Program-made: the position numbers and the translations under genes
In this document: one piece after another, positions 43,677-53,600 of the stretch
Layout: each line of letters starts with the position of its first letter
Position numbering within the stretch: position 1 is the first letter of the stretch
From: Sphingomonas sp. AP4-R1
GTDB lineage: Bacteria > Pseudomonadota > Alphaproteobacteria > Sphingomonadales > Sphingomonadaceae
Direction: 5' to 3'
DNA length: 64,000 nucleotides
Assembly (NCBI RefSeq): GCF_013113735.1
Contig: NZ_CP053346.1
Location: 1,564,001 to 1,628,000 of the forward strand
The notes under the pieces: model-generated
The model's database searches: none
The model's input: the letters and a program-made list of their open reading frames with translations, nothing else
Told to the model about the DNA's origin: nothing

Positions 43677-44129
43677 ATGGACAAGGCGTGGATGGGCGGC
43701 ATCGGGATGCGCCGGATCGGGCTGGTCGCGGCGGCAGGCACGCTGGCGGCGATCGCCGTCACCGGCGTCACCGGCATCGCCTCGGCCCAGCGCGCGAGCG
43801 GCTACAGCTATCAGTCCGGGCAGGACATCTACACGCATGTCTGCCAGGGCTGCCACATGCCGGACGGCAAGGGCGCCCAGGGCGCGGGCGCCTATCCGGC
43901 GCTGGCGGGCAATCCGAAGCTCGCCTCGCCGCTCTATCCGGTGCTGGTGATGCTGAAGGGGCAGAAGGCGATGCCCTCCTTCTCCGATCTCACCGACGCG
44001 CAGGTGGTGGAGATCACCAACTATGTCCGCACCAACCTGGGCAACCATTTCCAGGGGGCGGTGACGCTGGATCAGGTCAAGGCCCTGCGCTCACAGGCCG
44101 TCCAGCAAAGTACGGTGCGGCCGGGCTGA
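43677..44129 (+). CDS. periplasmic class I c-type cytochrome
   Basis: This 150-residue exported mono-haem cytochrome has a signal peptide (MRRIGLVAAAGTLAAIAVTG region) cleaved near AQR. The haem-binding C56-Q-G-C-H60 is in THVCQGCHMPDGKG, and a probable axial Met is in GQKAMPSFSDL. The C-terminal QVVEITNYVRTNLGN helix is standard for the family. It lies five bases after the amine oxidase and likely takes electrons from its flavin to the respiratory chain, making the oxidase a dehydrogenase in practice (inference). GTG 43668 is a possible alternative start. Confidence 0.9.
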   Translation: MDKAWMGGIGMRRIGLVAAAGTLAAIAVTGVTGIASAQRASGYSYQSGQDIYTHVCQGCHMPDGKGAQGAGAYPALAGNPKLASPLYPVLVMLKGQKAMPSFSDLTDAQVVEITNYVRTNLGNHFQGAVTLDQVKALRSQAVQQSTVRPG

Positions 44130-44266
44130 TAGGCAGCGCGATCGTCGCATCGGCGTTGCCAGTTCGCCTGTAATCTCGAAATTTCCGTCACTCTTGACGC
44201 TGTGATCGCCCGTGTCGGCTGGTATCGGTCGGTGCCAGCCGCTACCTTGATCGGTGGGGGGCAAGA

Positions 44267-45973
44267 ATGATCGTCGGTATCGATTTGGGCACCACCAACA
44301 GCGCGGTTGCGGTGTGGCGCAACGGTGTCGCCGAGCTCATTCCAAATGCGCTGGGCGATGTCCTCACGCCCTCGGCGATCAGCGTGGCCGACGACGGATC
44401 CGTCCTGATAGGGAGCGCCGCGCGCGAGCGGCAATCGACGGAGCCCACTCGCACGGCCACCGCCTTCAAGCGTTACATGGGCACGGAACGTCGCATGATG
44501 CTCGGCGCGATACATGCCAATGCCGAGGATCTGTCCGCGCTTGTCCTGAGAAGCCTCAAGGCGGATGCAGAGGCGTTTCTGGGCGACACGGTAACCGGCG
44601 CCGTGATTACCGTCCCTGCTTATTTCAACGATCGGCAGCGCAAGGCGACCCAGCGCGCCGGTGACCTTGCGGGCCTCCAGGTCAAGCGCCTGCTCAACGA
44701 ACCCACTGCCGCTGCGCTCGCATTCGGATTGCAGACCCGTGAGGCGCGCGAGCCCTTCCTGGTGTTCGATCTGGGAGGCGGGACCTTCGATGTTTCCGTG
44801 GTCGAGATGTTCGACGGGATCGTCGAGGTTCGCGCTTCGGCCGGCGATAATCGACTGGGCGGTGAAGATTTCAATGCCAGTCTCGCAGCGATGATGCGCT
44901 CGCGGATCGATCCCGACGGCCGCTTCGCCCGGCATGATGCGCGGCTTGTGGAGGAGCGCCTGCTGGTCGCGGCGGAACGCGCCCGTCGCCTTCTCACCAG
45001 CCAGGATACGGCATTGTTTGCCGTCACGATCGGCGACGAGCGGTTCGAGGGCATCGTATCGACAGAGGAGTTTGAGGCGCAGGTCGCGCCCCTGCTCGCC
45101 CGGCTGCGCGATCCGGTCGTCCGTGCCTTGCGTGACGGAGGGTTGCGGGCGGAAGCGCTGAGCGAGATCGTCTTGGTCGGTGGCGCGACGCGCATGCCCG
45201 CCGTTCGTCGCGCGATCACCAAGATGTTCGGTCGTTTCCCGAGCCATGCGGTTCATCCCGATCATGCGGTGGCGCTTGGAGCGGCCATGCAGGCGGGCCT
45301 TCTCCAGCGCGATGCCGCGCTCGAAGAGATACGCCTGTCGGACGTGTGTCCGTTTACGCTGGGCATCAACGTCGCTGAACGGGATGCGCAAGGCAGGTTC
45401 CATAGCGGGCTTTATTCGCCCGTCATCGAGCGGAACACGCCGATCCCCGCGAGCCGCGAAAACCGCTATTCCACGATGGCGGACAATCAGCGCGAAATAG
45501 TCATGGACGTGTTCCAGGGCGAAGCTCGTTTGGTCGCCGACAATGTGAAGATCGGGACCGTGTCCGTTCCGGTGCCGCCGCGCCCGGCTGGCGGGGTCGA
45601 GGTGAAGGTTCGCTTCAGTTACGATACCAGCGGATTGCTGGAAGTGGACGTTTCCGTTCCGTTGACGGGTGTCACCCGAAATCTTGTGATCGTCGATGAG
45701 ATAGACAGCCCCGATGCCGCGACGATCGCGGCACGGCGCGAGAGCTTGGCAGCCCTCAAGGTTCATCCGCGGGATCAGGCGGAAAATGCGCTTCTGCTGG
45801 AGCGAGCGGCCCGATGTTATGAAGATCATATCGGAGATGCCCGCATACAGATCGGCCAATGGGTCACCGCGTTCGAGGCGGCACTGGATGATCAGAGGCC
45901 GCGCGCCATCAGCGAGGCACGCCAACAGCTTTCGGCGGAACTCGACCAACTCGACGGAGAACGAATATTGTGA
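44267..45973 (+). CDS. HscC-like Hsp70 family chaperone
   Basis: This 568-residue Hsp70 has an ATPase domain with phosphate loop VGIDLGTTNSAVAVW, VITVPAYFNDRQRKATQRAG, LLNEPTAAALAFG and FDLGGGTFDVSVVE (168-175), and the adenosine motif EIVLVGGATRMPAVR. A short substrate-binding domain follows. The length is like E. coli HscC (about 556) and shorter than DnaK (about 640), so the C-terminal lid is reduced. No dnaJ or grpE is nearby, so this is not the housekeeping chaperone. A GGTGGGGGG ribosome site precedes the ATG. The stop overlaps the GTG of a J-like gene, the same pairing seen for HscC-type proteins. Its codon use seems less GC-biased than the neighbours. Confidence 0.88.
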   Translation: MIVGIDLGTTNSAVAVWRNGVAELIPNALGDVLTPSAISVADDGSVLIGSAARERQSTEPTRTATAFKRYMGTERRMMLGAIHANAEDLSALVLRSLKADAEAFLGDTVTGAVITVPAYFNDRQRKATQRAGDLAGLQVKRLLNEPTAAALAFGLQTREAREPFLVFDLGGGTFDVSVVEMFDGIVEVRASAGDNRLGGEDFNASLAAMMRSRIDPDGRFARHDARLVEERLLVAAERARRLLTSQDTALFAVTIGDERFEGIVSTEEFEAQVAPLLARLRDPVVRALRDGGLRAEALSEIVLVGGATRMPAVRRAITKMFGRFPSHAVHPDHAVALGAAMQAGLLQRDAALEEIRLSDVCPFTLGINVAERDAQGRFHSGLYSPVIERNTPIPASRENRYSTMADNQREIVMDVFQGEARLVADNVKIGTVSVPVPPRPAGGVEVKVRFSYDTSGLLEVDVSVPLTGVTRNLVIVDEIDSPDAATIAARRESLAALKVHPRDQAENALLLERAARCYEDHIGDARIQIGQWVTAFEAALDDQRPRAISEARQQLSAELDQLDGERIL

Positions 45974-47736
45974 ACGCCGTCGAAGTCTGGCGGCTGCTCG
46001 GCATCGCTCCCACCGGCGACGTCGCTGCGATACGGAGCGCCTATGCGGCCGCACTGAAGGCCATCGATGTCGACGCGGATCCCGAGGCATTCATTGCCCT
46101 GCGCGCCGCTCGCGAACGCGCCCTGACCGGTGCTGCTCTGCCGGTTCTGTCCGACACCGATGACGACGACTACTACGATGATGACTACGACGATGATGAT
46201 CTCGGGCTTCATGATGATGAAGCGACGGATTTCATGCTCTTGCAGTCCGACCATAACGTCGTCGATCCCGCGATTCATCATCAGGCTTTGGTGGCATTGC
46301 TTCTGCCCGAAGGCGAGACGCGGTCCGAGGCCCTCGAGGCGCATGAGGTCGAGGCTCTTCTGTGGCATTTTGACGCGCTCGCGCGCGATCCGCAGCTCGA
46401 TCAGGTCGATATGTTCGCCCATGCCTCCGAATGGTTCGCTCGGCTGATCGCCGAAGCTTGCCCGCGCTCGGACCCGCTGATCGGGCCAGCCGCCACCGTG
46501 TTCGGCTGGGGGAGCGAGGCCAGTGTCAGCGATACGCCGGCCTTGGCGTTCGTCCTCGGTCGTCGGGCTGCCCTCGCATTTCGCGAGAGCGTCAGATCTC
46601 CCGATCACGCACTGCATGGCGCCTGGAAAGAGCTGATCAAACCGACCGACGAACACAGTCGACGGGGCTGGGTCAGGCGCCGCAACGTGCGCGACCTCCT
46701 CACTACGATCCGCACGCGTTATCCGACGTTGGAACGCGAGTTCGATTGGTATCGCGTCCAGCTCTGGGACAGACCGGTTGTTCGAGTGACGCTGCGACGT
46801 GGCATCATCGCGTTTTGGATCGTCTATGTTTTCGTGCGAGTCCTCATCTCGGTTTTTTCAACCGAAGAATCTCCCCCGTCAGTTCCGGTCCCGCCGCCAA
46901 ATATCGTCAATCCGCTGGTCCTGCCGGTTCCGGACATCGACGCTGCGCTGGAACAGATGATCGGCGACGATTTGCCCGTCTCCGAATTCCAGCAGCTTCA
47001 TCCAACTCTCTATGGGCTCCTGCTGACGAACTGGAATATCGCCCAAACCGAAGGAACAGTGCGCGACATCTTCATCGGTAATGCCAAACGGCAGATCCTC
47101 CAGATGGCGGAATTCACGCTTGCCGTGGCGCAGCCCGACATCCAGATGCGGGCCATCAGGCTGAAGCTGGCGCGTGTTCGGGCAGCTCGATCAAAAGGAT
47201 GGGATGCCTGCGCTGCCATCGCCGATCCATTCGGTGGGCTCGCTGGCGTGGATCCCGCGACCCGATTGCCGAGAGACGAGGCAAGGTTGGTCGTCGATAC
47301 GTTCAGATCAACACGGTCTCCAACGATGGAGGAGATGCGATCCGGATTGAGCGCCTCCTTCAACCTTCCCGGGCGGATGGCCGCGCAAGTCGCGAATCGG
47401 GTAAGCCTGCCCCTTACCGAGGTGATGGAAGTGCTGCAATATGGCGGTGGCGCGCGTCAGCGCTGCCTGGTGAGTATCGGGATGCTCGGAGCAGCGATCG
47501 AGGAACAGGGGACCACAGGTGAAATTCTTCGTAGCCATCTTCTCGGGGGAGGTCAGCCCCGCGGGACGGTGATTCTGCCGGCGCCCCCTATCGCTCCGGC
47601 GTCACAGGCTTCTCGCCATCGCCCACTACCGCGAAGGCGGACCAGTAGAAGGGGTGGGAGGTTTCGGCGGCGGCCATCAGCTTGGTCTGGCCGGCGCGAA
47701 TGGCGGCCGCGATCGGCGTGCCGGGTTTGGCCGTGA
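45970..47736 (+). CDS. membrane-anchored J-like protein, partner of the adjacent Hsp70
   Basis: This 588-residue protein begins with a J-like helix pair (VEVWRLLGIAPTGDVAAIRS then AYAAALK). In place of HPD it has the D-ADPEAF stretch with LRAARERAL, the form seen in the DjlB/DjlC-type group that pairs with HscC. An acidic run of Asp/Tyr (about 61-84) follows, then a soluble region, one membrane helix (IIAFWIVYVFVRVLISVF, about 279-296), a Pro-rich spacer and an unknown C-terminal domain. The final ~50 residues are Arg/Pro-rich and lie opposite the 3' end of the CHAT gene, so they may be over-read. The GTG start overlaps the Hsp70 stop. Function is inferred from pairing alone. Confidence 0.7.
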   Translation: MNAVEVWRLLGIAPTGDVAAIRSAYAAALKAIDVDADPEAFIALRAARERALTGAALPVLSDTDDDDYYDDDYDDDDLGLHDDEATDFMLLQSDHNVVDPAIHHQALVALLLPEGETRSEALEAHEVEALLWHFDALARDPQLDQVDMFAHASEWFARLIAEACPRSDPLIGPAATVFGWGSEASVSDTPALAFVLGRRAALAFRESVRSPDHALHGAWKELIKPTDEHSRRGWVRRRNVRDLLTTIRTRYPTLEREFDWYRVQLWDRPVVRVTLRRGIIAFWIVYVFVRVLISVFSTEESPPSVPVPPPNIVNPLVLPVPDIDAALEQMIGDDLPVSEFQQLHPTLYGLLLTNWNIAQTEGTVRDIFIGNAKRQILQMAEFTLAVAQPDIQMRAIRLKLARVRAARSKGWDACAAIADPFGGLAGVDPATRLPRDEARLVVDTFRSTRSPTMEEMRSGLSASFNLPGRMAAQVANRVSLPLTEVMEVLQYGGGARQRCLVSIGMLGAAIEEQGTTGEILRSHLLGGGQPRGTVILPAPPIAPASQASRHRPLPRRRTSRRGGRFRRRPSAWSGRREWRPRSACRVWP

Positions 47737-50653
47737 ACAGGGCGGTGATCAGGCTGGTCGTCGCGCCATAATCGTCCGGGATCGGCCAGTGGCTGGCCAC
47801 CACCGATCGCGCGCCCGCGCCGACGAAGGCGCGCACCAGGCCGTCCAGCGCGAAATTGCCGCCGGTGGCGATGCCCGCCTCGCGCGTGGCCTCCTCGGTC
47901 GCCATGCCCGCCGTGTCGCAGGCGGAGAGGACGACGAGGTCGGCATCCAGCTTCAGATCGAAGATCTCGCGGAAGCTGAGCAGCCCGTCCGACCCCTTGT
48001 CGCCGAACGAGGTGAGCAGAGCGGGCCGCGCCGGGCAGCGCGGATCGGGCGCGGTGACGAGGCCGTGCGTGGCGAAGTGGATCACGCGATAGTCGGCCAG
48101 ATCGGTCCGTGCCTCCAGCGCCGTGTCGCTGAAGGCGGCGCCGGTGATGACCATGCCGCTGCCCGCGCCCAGCGCGCGATCGGCGATGCCCAGTTCGGAG
48201 GCCGAGATCGGATTGTCCCACGCTCTGGCCGGCCACTGGCAGTCCAGCCCCGTCTGCATCGCCACGCGCGTATAAGCCTGCTGCGGCGAGAGCGGCGCAT
48301 TGTGGCCCAGCCCCAGATAGGTGCGCTTCCCCCGCGCCGGCGCTGCCGCGCGCACGTCGACGAAGGAGCGGGGCGAGACGGCGGTGGTGATGTCGCGATC
48401 GCGGCCCAGCCAGGCGATGCCGCGATAATCGAACGGATCGCCGTCGGGCCTCGCCGCCTGCTTCTCATAGGCGACCACGCCCGTCGCCTCGGTCACGAGC
48501 AGATTGGGCGGTAGCTGCAGCATCGGCCCGTCCGGCTCGAAGATCAGGCTGGTGATGTCGGCCATGTCCGCGCCGAACGGATCGAACAATTCGGTATAGA
48601 GCTTGCGCGCCAGCACCACGTTGAACGGATAGGTGACGGTCTTGCCATTTTCGATCGTGACGACGCTGGCGCGCAGGCTGGCCACCTCGTCGCCCAGCGC
48701 GTCGGCGGTGATCGGCAGCTTCGCCGCGCGCACCGCACCGGGCGTCACCATCAGCGCATAGACATCCTGATCGACGATGCGGAGCTGATAATAGGCCTCG
48801 CGCGCGCGCAGCGCCTTCTGGAGATCGGCCACCGTCATCTCCGCCGGCGCCAGCACGCGATAGCGCGGATAGACGGCGAGGCGCGATTGCAGCGCGGTCT
48901 GCTCGCCTTCCAGACGGGTGAGGTCGGCGCGGGCGGTTTCCACCTGCGCCTCGCTCGCCTTGCCGTCCGCCGCCTGCGCGGTGACCGTGGTGACCTCGCC
49001 CGCCGCGCGCGCGACATCGCGCGAGAGCGAGACCGACTGGCGGAACAAGGCCGCCGCCTCGTCGTCCCCGCCCGAAAGCTCGCGCGCCAGCACGGCCTGC
49101 GTCTGCGCGACGCCGGGGCGCACCATCACCTGATTGGCCGCGAACAACGCCTCGGCCGCCTTGGGATCGCTGTTGGCGCGTGGCGCGAGCAGGGCGAAAT
49201 AGGGGGCGAGCAGGCTGCGCATCGCGACGGCCGAGCCCGGCAGCTTCAGGCTGTCGCTGACGATCTGGGCGTAGAGCGGAAGGGCGCGATCGGGATTGCC
49301 GCGCCGCGCGAGGAAAGCGGCGAGGCGCGCCCGCGCCGCCAGCTCGGCCGAGGATTGCGGATAATCGAGCGCGAGGATCTGCGCGGATTCGGCGAAGTGG
49401 CTTTCGGCGAGCCCATAATCCTGCCGCGCCTCCGCGATCAGAGCGAGTTCGGCCAGCCCCTCGGAGCGCAGGAACGCGACCGAAGCGACGCGCCCCTCGC
49501 GCACCGACAGGAAGGTGCGGTTGCCCTGCTCGATCGACTGGATCGCCTCGGGATAGCGGGCGAGCGTACGATAGGCGACACCGCGCAACTGCTGCGCCTG
49601 CCCGTCGAGGATCGTCGCGCGTTCGGCCGGACGCAACTTGCCGTCCAGCCCCGCCAGCCGATCGAGCGCGGCATTCTGGCGGTTGATCTGTTCGGCCAGG
49701 GTCGGGCTGATCACGCCGCCTGCGATCGCGCCGTCATTGCCCTGCCCTTCGATCGGCGGGACGGGCACGTCGAGCGCGGTGATCGCCTCGTTCGGCTCCA
49801 GCTGGTTCAGCGCGTGCATCGCGCGATAATTGCGGATCAGGCGGCTGGCGACCGGATCGGTGGTGCTGCCGATCGCGGCGGCCTGCGCGAAGAAGCCGTC
49901 GGCGGCGGCGAAATTGCCGAGGTTTGATTGCTGCAGGCCCTGGTTGGCGAGATATTCCGCCTTGCGCGCGGCATCGTCCCCGCCACCGTCGCGCTCCGTG
50001 AGCGTCTGGAAGAATTCGGCCGCCTCGGCGAAGCTGCCCGCATTGTTGCGCAGATAGGCCTGGCTCAGTGCCAGCTCGGGATCCAGCACGCCCGCCTGCA
50101 CGCGGGCGAAGGCGGCGGGGTTTCCGGACTCGGTCGTCGCCACCTCGACCGTGCCGTCGACCGGCCTGTTGGTGACGAGCGTGGCGAGGGCGAGGCGCAG
50201 CGCGCTGTCATAGCCGCCCAGCCCCTCGGCGATATACCAGGTGCGGCCGCGCTGGATCGCATAGGCGCGGTAGGCGAGCTTGTCGGTCGGGCGTTCGCAG
50301 ACGGTGAGGCGCGCGCCGGCGAGCCCGTCTATCTTCGCATCCTCGGCGGTGGCGCAGGTGACGCCCGAATGGCGTGCGGCGAGCAAGGCGGGCAGGGGAT
50401 CGGCACCGGCATTGCGGAGCGCGAACAGGGCCCCGACCTGCGCGGTCGCGTCGCGGCAGACGAGGCCATAGCCGCGATCGAACATGTCCTTCAGCGCGGG
50501 ATCGAGCGGCTGCGCCTGCGCGGTGCAGAGCACGCCCTTGCTGCCGATGCGGAAACTGTCCTGCACGGCGATGCCGCCGGTGCGCGGGGTGGCGGCGGTG
50601 ACGGGGGAGAGCGCGAGCAGGGAGAGAGCCGCGCAGGCGAGCGAGCGGATCAT
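47588..50653 (-). CDS. exported CHAT-domain (caspase-like) peptidase with TPR-like region
   Basis: This 1,021-residue protein has a Sec signal peptide (MIRSLACAALSLLALSPVTA). A ~160-residue N-terminal domain has Cys-containing motifs (GVLCTAQAQ, GLVCRDATA). A long helical TPR-like region follows (about 190-560; EAAEFFQTLTERDG, GNFAAADGFFAQAAAIG), then a coiled-coil-like stretch and a C-terminal CHAT domain. The catalytic dyad is intact: His863 in RVIHFATHGLV and Cys912 in DLVVLSACDTAG. CHAT peptidases are caspase relatives (clan CD). The start overlaps the TpsA stop by four bases, so it is the third gene of a two-partner-secretion operon. Periplasmic rather than cytosolic location is unusual for well-known CHAT proteases. 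Targets are unknown; processing of TpsA is an obvious idea. Confidence 0.88.
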   Translation of the reverse strand: MIRSLACAALSLLALSPVTAATPRTGGIAVQDSFRIGSKGVLCTAQAQPLDPALKDMFDRGYGLVCRDATAQVGALFALRNAGADPLPALLAARHSGVTCATAEDAKIDGLAGARLTVCERPTDKLAYRAYAIQRGRTWYIAEGLGGYDSALRLALATLVTNRPVDGTVEVATTESGNPAAFARVQAGVLDPELALSQAYLRNNAGSFAEAAEFFQTLTERDGGGDDAARKAEYLANQGLQQSNLGNFAAADGFFAQAAAIGSTTDPVASRLIRNYRAMHALNQLEPNEAITALDVPVPPIEGQGNDGAIAGGVISPTLAEQINRQNAALDRLAGLDGKLRPAERATILDGQAQQLRGVAYRTLARYPEAIQSIEQGNRTFLSVREGRVASVAFLRSEGLAELALIAEARQDYGLAESHFAESAQILALDYPQSSAELAARARLAAFLARRGNPDRALPLYAQIVSDSLKLPGSAVAMRSLLAPYFALLAPRANSDPKAAEALFAANQVMVRPGVAQTQAVLARELSGGDDEAAALFRQSVSLSRDVARAAGEVTTVTAQAADGKASEAQVETARADLTRLEGEQTALQSRLAVYPRYRVLAPAEMTVADLQKALRAREAYYQLRIVDQDVYALMVTPGAVRAAKLPITADALGDEVASLRASVVTIENGKTVTYPFNVVLARKLYTELFDPFGADMADITSLIFEPDGPMLQLPPNLLVTEATGVVAYEKQAARPDGDPFDYRGIAWLGRDRDITTAVSPRSFVDVRAAAPARGKRTYLGLGHNAPLSPQQAYTRVAMQTGLDCQWPARAWDNPISASELGIADRALGAGSGMVITGAAFSDTALEARTDLADYRVIHFATHGLVTAPDPRCPARPALLTSFGDKGSDGLLSFREIFDLKLDADLVVLSACDTAGMATEEATREAGIATGGNFALDGLVRAFVGAGARSVVASHWPIPDDYGATTSLITALFTAKPGTPIAAAIRAGQTKLMAAAETSHPFYWSAFAVVGDGEKPVTPER

Positions 50654-53600
50654 CGCGCTTTCTCCCGCTCGGCTTTCCTGCGGGCATCCTCGTCGATCTG
50701 CTTCTTGCCGGTGGCGGGGCCGGAGCGCGCCGTCTTCTGCAGCGTCGTCATGCTTTCCCACAGGATCGGATTGCCCGCGCTCGCGACCGGATCGGTGACG
50801 ATGGCGGGCGTGTTGAGCAGGCTGAGATCGATCGTCACCGGCTCGTCGAACGAGGGCAGGAACACCGTGTCGCGCGAGAAGGCGATCAGCGTACCGTCGA
50901 TCACGTCGCGCACGATCGCGGCGACCGGCGGCGGCGTGATGACGGTCGTGGGCGGCGGGGTGACGAGACAGCCGCCGATGATCGGGCAACCATTCACCAC
51001 GGACTGGGTGGAAAAGCCGGCCGTGCCGCTGGCCTGCCCCGAGGCGAAGCTGACGGCGGGCAATGTATCATTGTTGGTGGCGAAGCCGGCCGCATTCTGG
51101 ATGCGGCCATAGACCAATACGTTGAAGCCGCCGGTCGCCTGCGTGCCGCCGCGGTTCGTGATCGCGAGGCCGCCCGTGCCCGCCGTGAAGCCCGCCGCCA
51201 GCGCGGCGCTGCCCGTATTCTGGATGATGACGCCGTCGGTCGCGGCCAGCTCGATCCGGCCCGCCTGGATCACGCCTTCGGCGCGGGGCTGGCCGGCGGC
51301 CGCCCCGATGGCGGCGGTGGTGGCGGCGGACAGCGGGCCGGCGAAGCTGGTCGTGCCGTTCAGCAATTGCGTGGTGCCCGCCTCGATCCGGTTCGCGCCG
51401 ATCGCGAGGCGCCCGCCCAGCGTGGTACCGGCGAACACGCCGATCGATCCGGTATCGGAGAAGAGGCGCACCGTGCCCGCATTCAGGATCAGGCTCTGGC
51501 CGGCGCCCGCATCGTTGAAGCGCAGATTGCCGGTGATGCTGATCGTGCCGGATGAGGTGAGCGTCAGCGCGCCGCTCGCGCCGGTGATGTTGGCGGAGGC
51601 GCCCGCGCCGGTGCCGGAGACAGTGGCGTCCCGCACCGTCAGAGCGGGGCCGCCGTTGAAGCTGACATTGCTCGCCCGCACGCGCGACAGTTCGCCTGCG
51701 TCCAGCGTATAGCCGTTGCCGTCGCCGGTGCCGCCGAGGAAGGCCGGGCCGGTGCCCGTGACGGTGAAGGCGACGGTCTGCGTCGCGGCATTGCCGATCG
51801 ATCCGTTCGCGCCCAGCCTGAGATTGCCGCTGGAGAAAGCGAGGTCGGGCCCGATCGTGGCGGCGGCGAGGCTGATGTCCGCCGCCGTGAGCCGCGCGAA
51901 CTGGGCCACGTCGATCGCGCCGGCGAAGCTGGCAGTGCCGCTGGTGGTGGTGCGCAGGATCGCGGCGCTCACCGGGCCGCCGACCGAGACGGGACCGGCG
52001 ATGGCCGTGCCGGTGGCAGTGATGTCGATCGCGCCGGCATTGGCCGCATCGGCGAGCAGGACATAGCCGCCATTGGTGCGCCGCGCGGAGATGGCGCCCG
52101 TCGTGATGCCAGTCTTCGCGAGCAACGCCGCATTGCCGCCCGCCTGCACATTGCCGGTGGTGAGCTGCGCGGTGCGGCTGACGGCGAGGATGTCGCCGCC
52201 CGAGGTCAGCGCGCCGGTCGTCACCGCGCCGTCCGCCTGCAGGGTCAGGGCGTTGGGGGTGGTGACGTCGCCCGTTGCGATCGTGGTGCCGCCGTCGATC
52301 AGGACGCTGTTCGCCGTGATCGCGCCGCTCGTCACGCCGCCCGTCGCCGCCACGCGCAGCGCGCCGGTGCGGACCGCGCCGGCGATCGTGGCGGTTCCGG
52401 CGAGACGCTGCGGGATCGCGGTGGCGAGCGTCGTATAGTCGAACGCGGGATTGATCGATCCGGACGGACCGACCAGCCCGGCGACAGGTTGCGACTGGGT
52501 GGCGGACAGGTTCGAGAGGAACGCCACGTCGCCGGCATTGGTGCCGGTGGTGATCGCCCCGGTGGATATGCTCTGCGGCGCCAGCAGCGCCACGCTGCGG
52601 GCGGCCTGCAACGCGCCCGTTGCGATGCTTCCCGCGCGCGTGACCAGTGCGATCGATCCGGCGCCGCTCGTCACCGCGCCGGTGCTGATGCCGTTGGCGG
52701 CGGCGAAGGCAACGCCGGTGCCGCCGCTGGCCGCGAGGGTGGCGATCCGCCCGCCCGCCGTGACCGAATAGGCCCCGCCGGCGCCGAGCGCGCCGCCGAG
52801 GAGATAATCACCGCCGACGATCACGGTGAGATCGTTGGTCACGCCGATCGCGCCGGGCACATTGGAGGGCGTGGAACCGTCACCGAAGGTCAGCGTGCCC
52901 GTCGCCTGCAGCAGGCCCGTGCCGATCCGGATCCCGCCACCCGCGCCGGTCGTCAGCGCATAATCACCGATCGCCTGTACGGTGAGGGAGGAGGCTGTGA
53001 GTATCCCGTCCGTGGCACCGATGCGGGAGACCGTGGCGGACGGGGTCGTGCCGGCATTGCTGACCAGCAGGTCCCCCACGGTCGCATCGCCGGACGCGAC
53101 CGTGAAGCTGCTCGTGCCCGCCACGGTCGCGCCGCCGTTGGAGATGGCGGACGTATCGATGCTGAACGAGCCCGTCTGCGTGAGGGCTCCGCGCGATCCG
53201 CCATTGGCGCGCGCCGCGACGCCGACAGTGGCCACGCCGCCGGTGCCGTCTCCCGCCGCGCCGGTCCCGCCCGCATTGATCAGGCCCCCGCTGGCGCCCG
53301 CACCGCTGGCGAAGATGGTGACGTTGGCGGCGGTCACGGGGGCGCCGGTGGAGGCGAACGTGAGCGAACCACCCCGGCCCGCGCCGCCTGATCCCGCCAC
53401 AACATTGCCGCCGCCGCCGCTCCCGCCGCTCCCGCTCACGTCGAAGATGGCGTTGCCGAAGGTGGCGGAGCCGGTGGTGGGCGCGGTGCCGCCGGGATCG
53501 GTCGTGCCGATGAAGGCCGTGCCGCCCGTTCCGGTGCCGCCATTGCCGCCCGCTCCGGCCGCGCCGCTCGGCAGCGGATCGCCGCCGAACGCACCGCTGC

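Noticed and set aside
50650-50986. A contact-dependent inhibition toxin at the TpsA C-terminus
   Set aside because: No VENN-type motif, toxin-like domain or small immunity gene follows; the next gene is the CHAT peptidase, and the tail is Pro-rich and charged.
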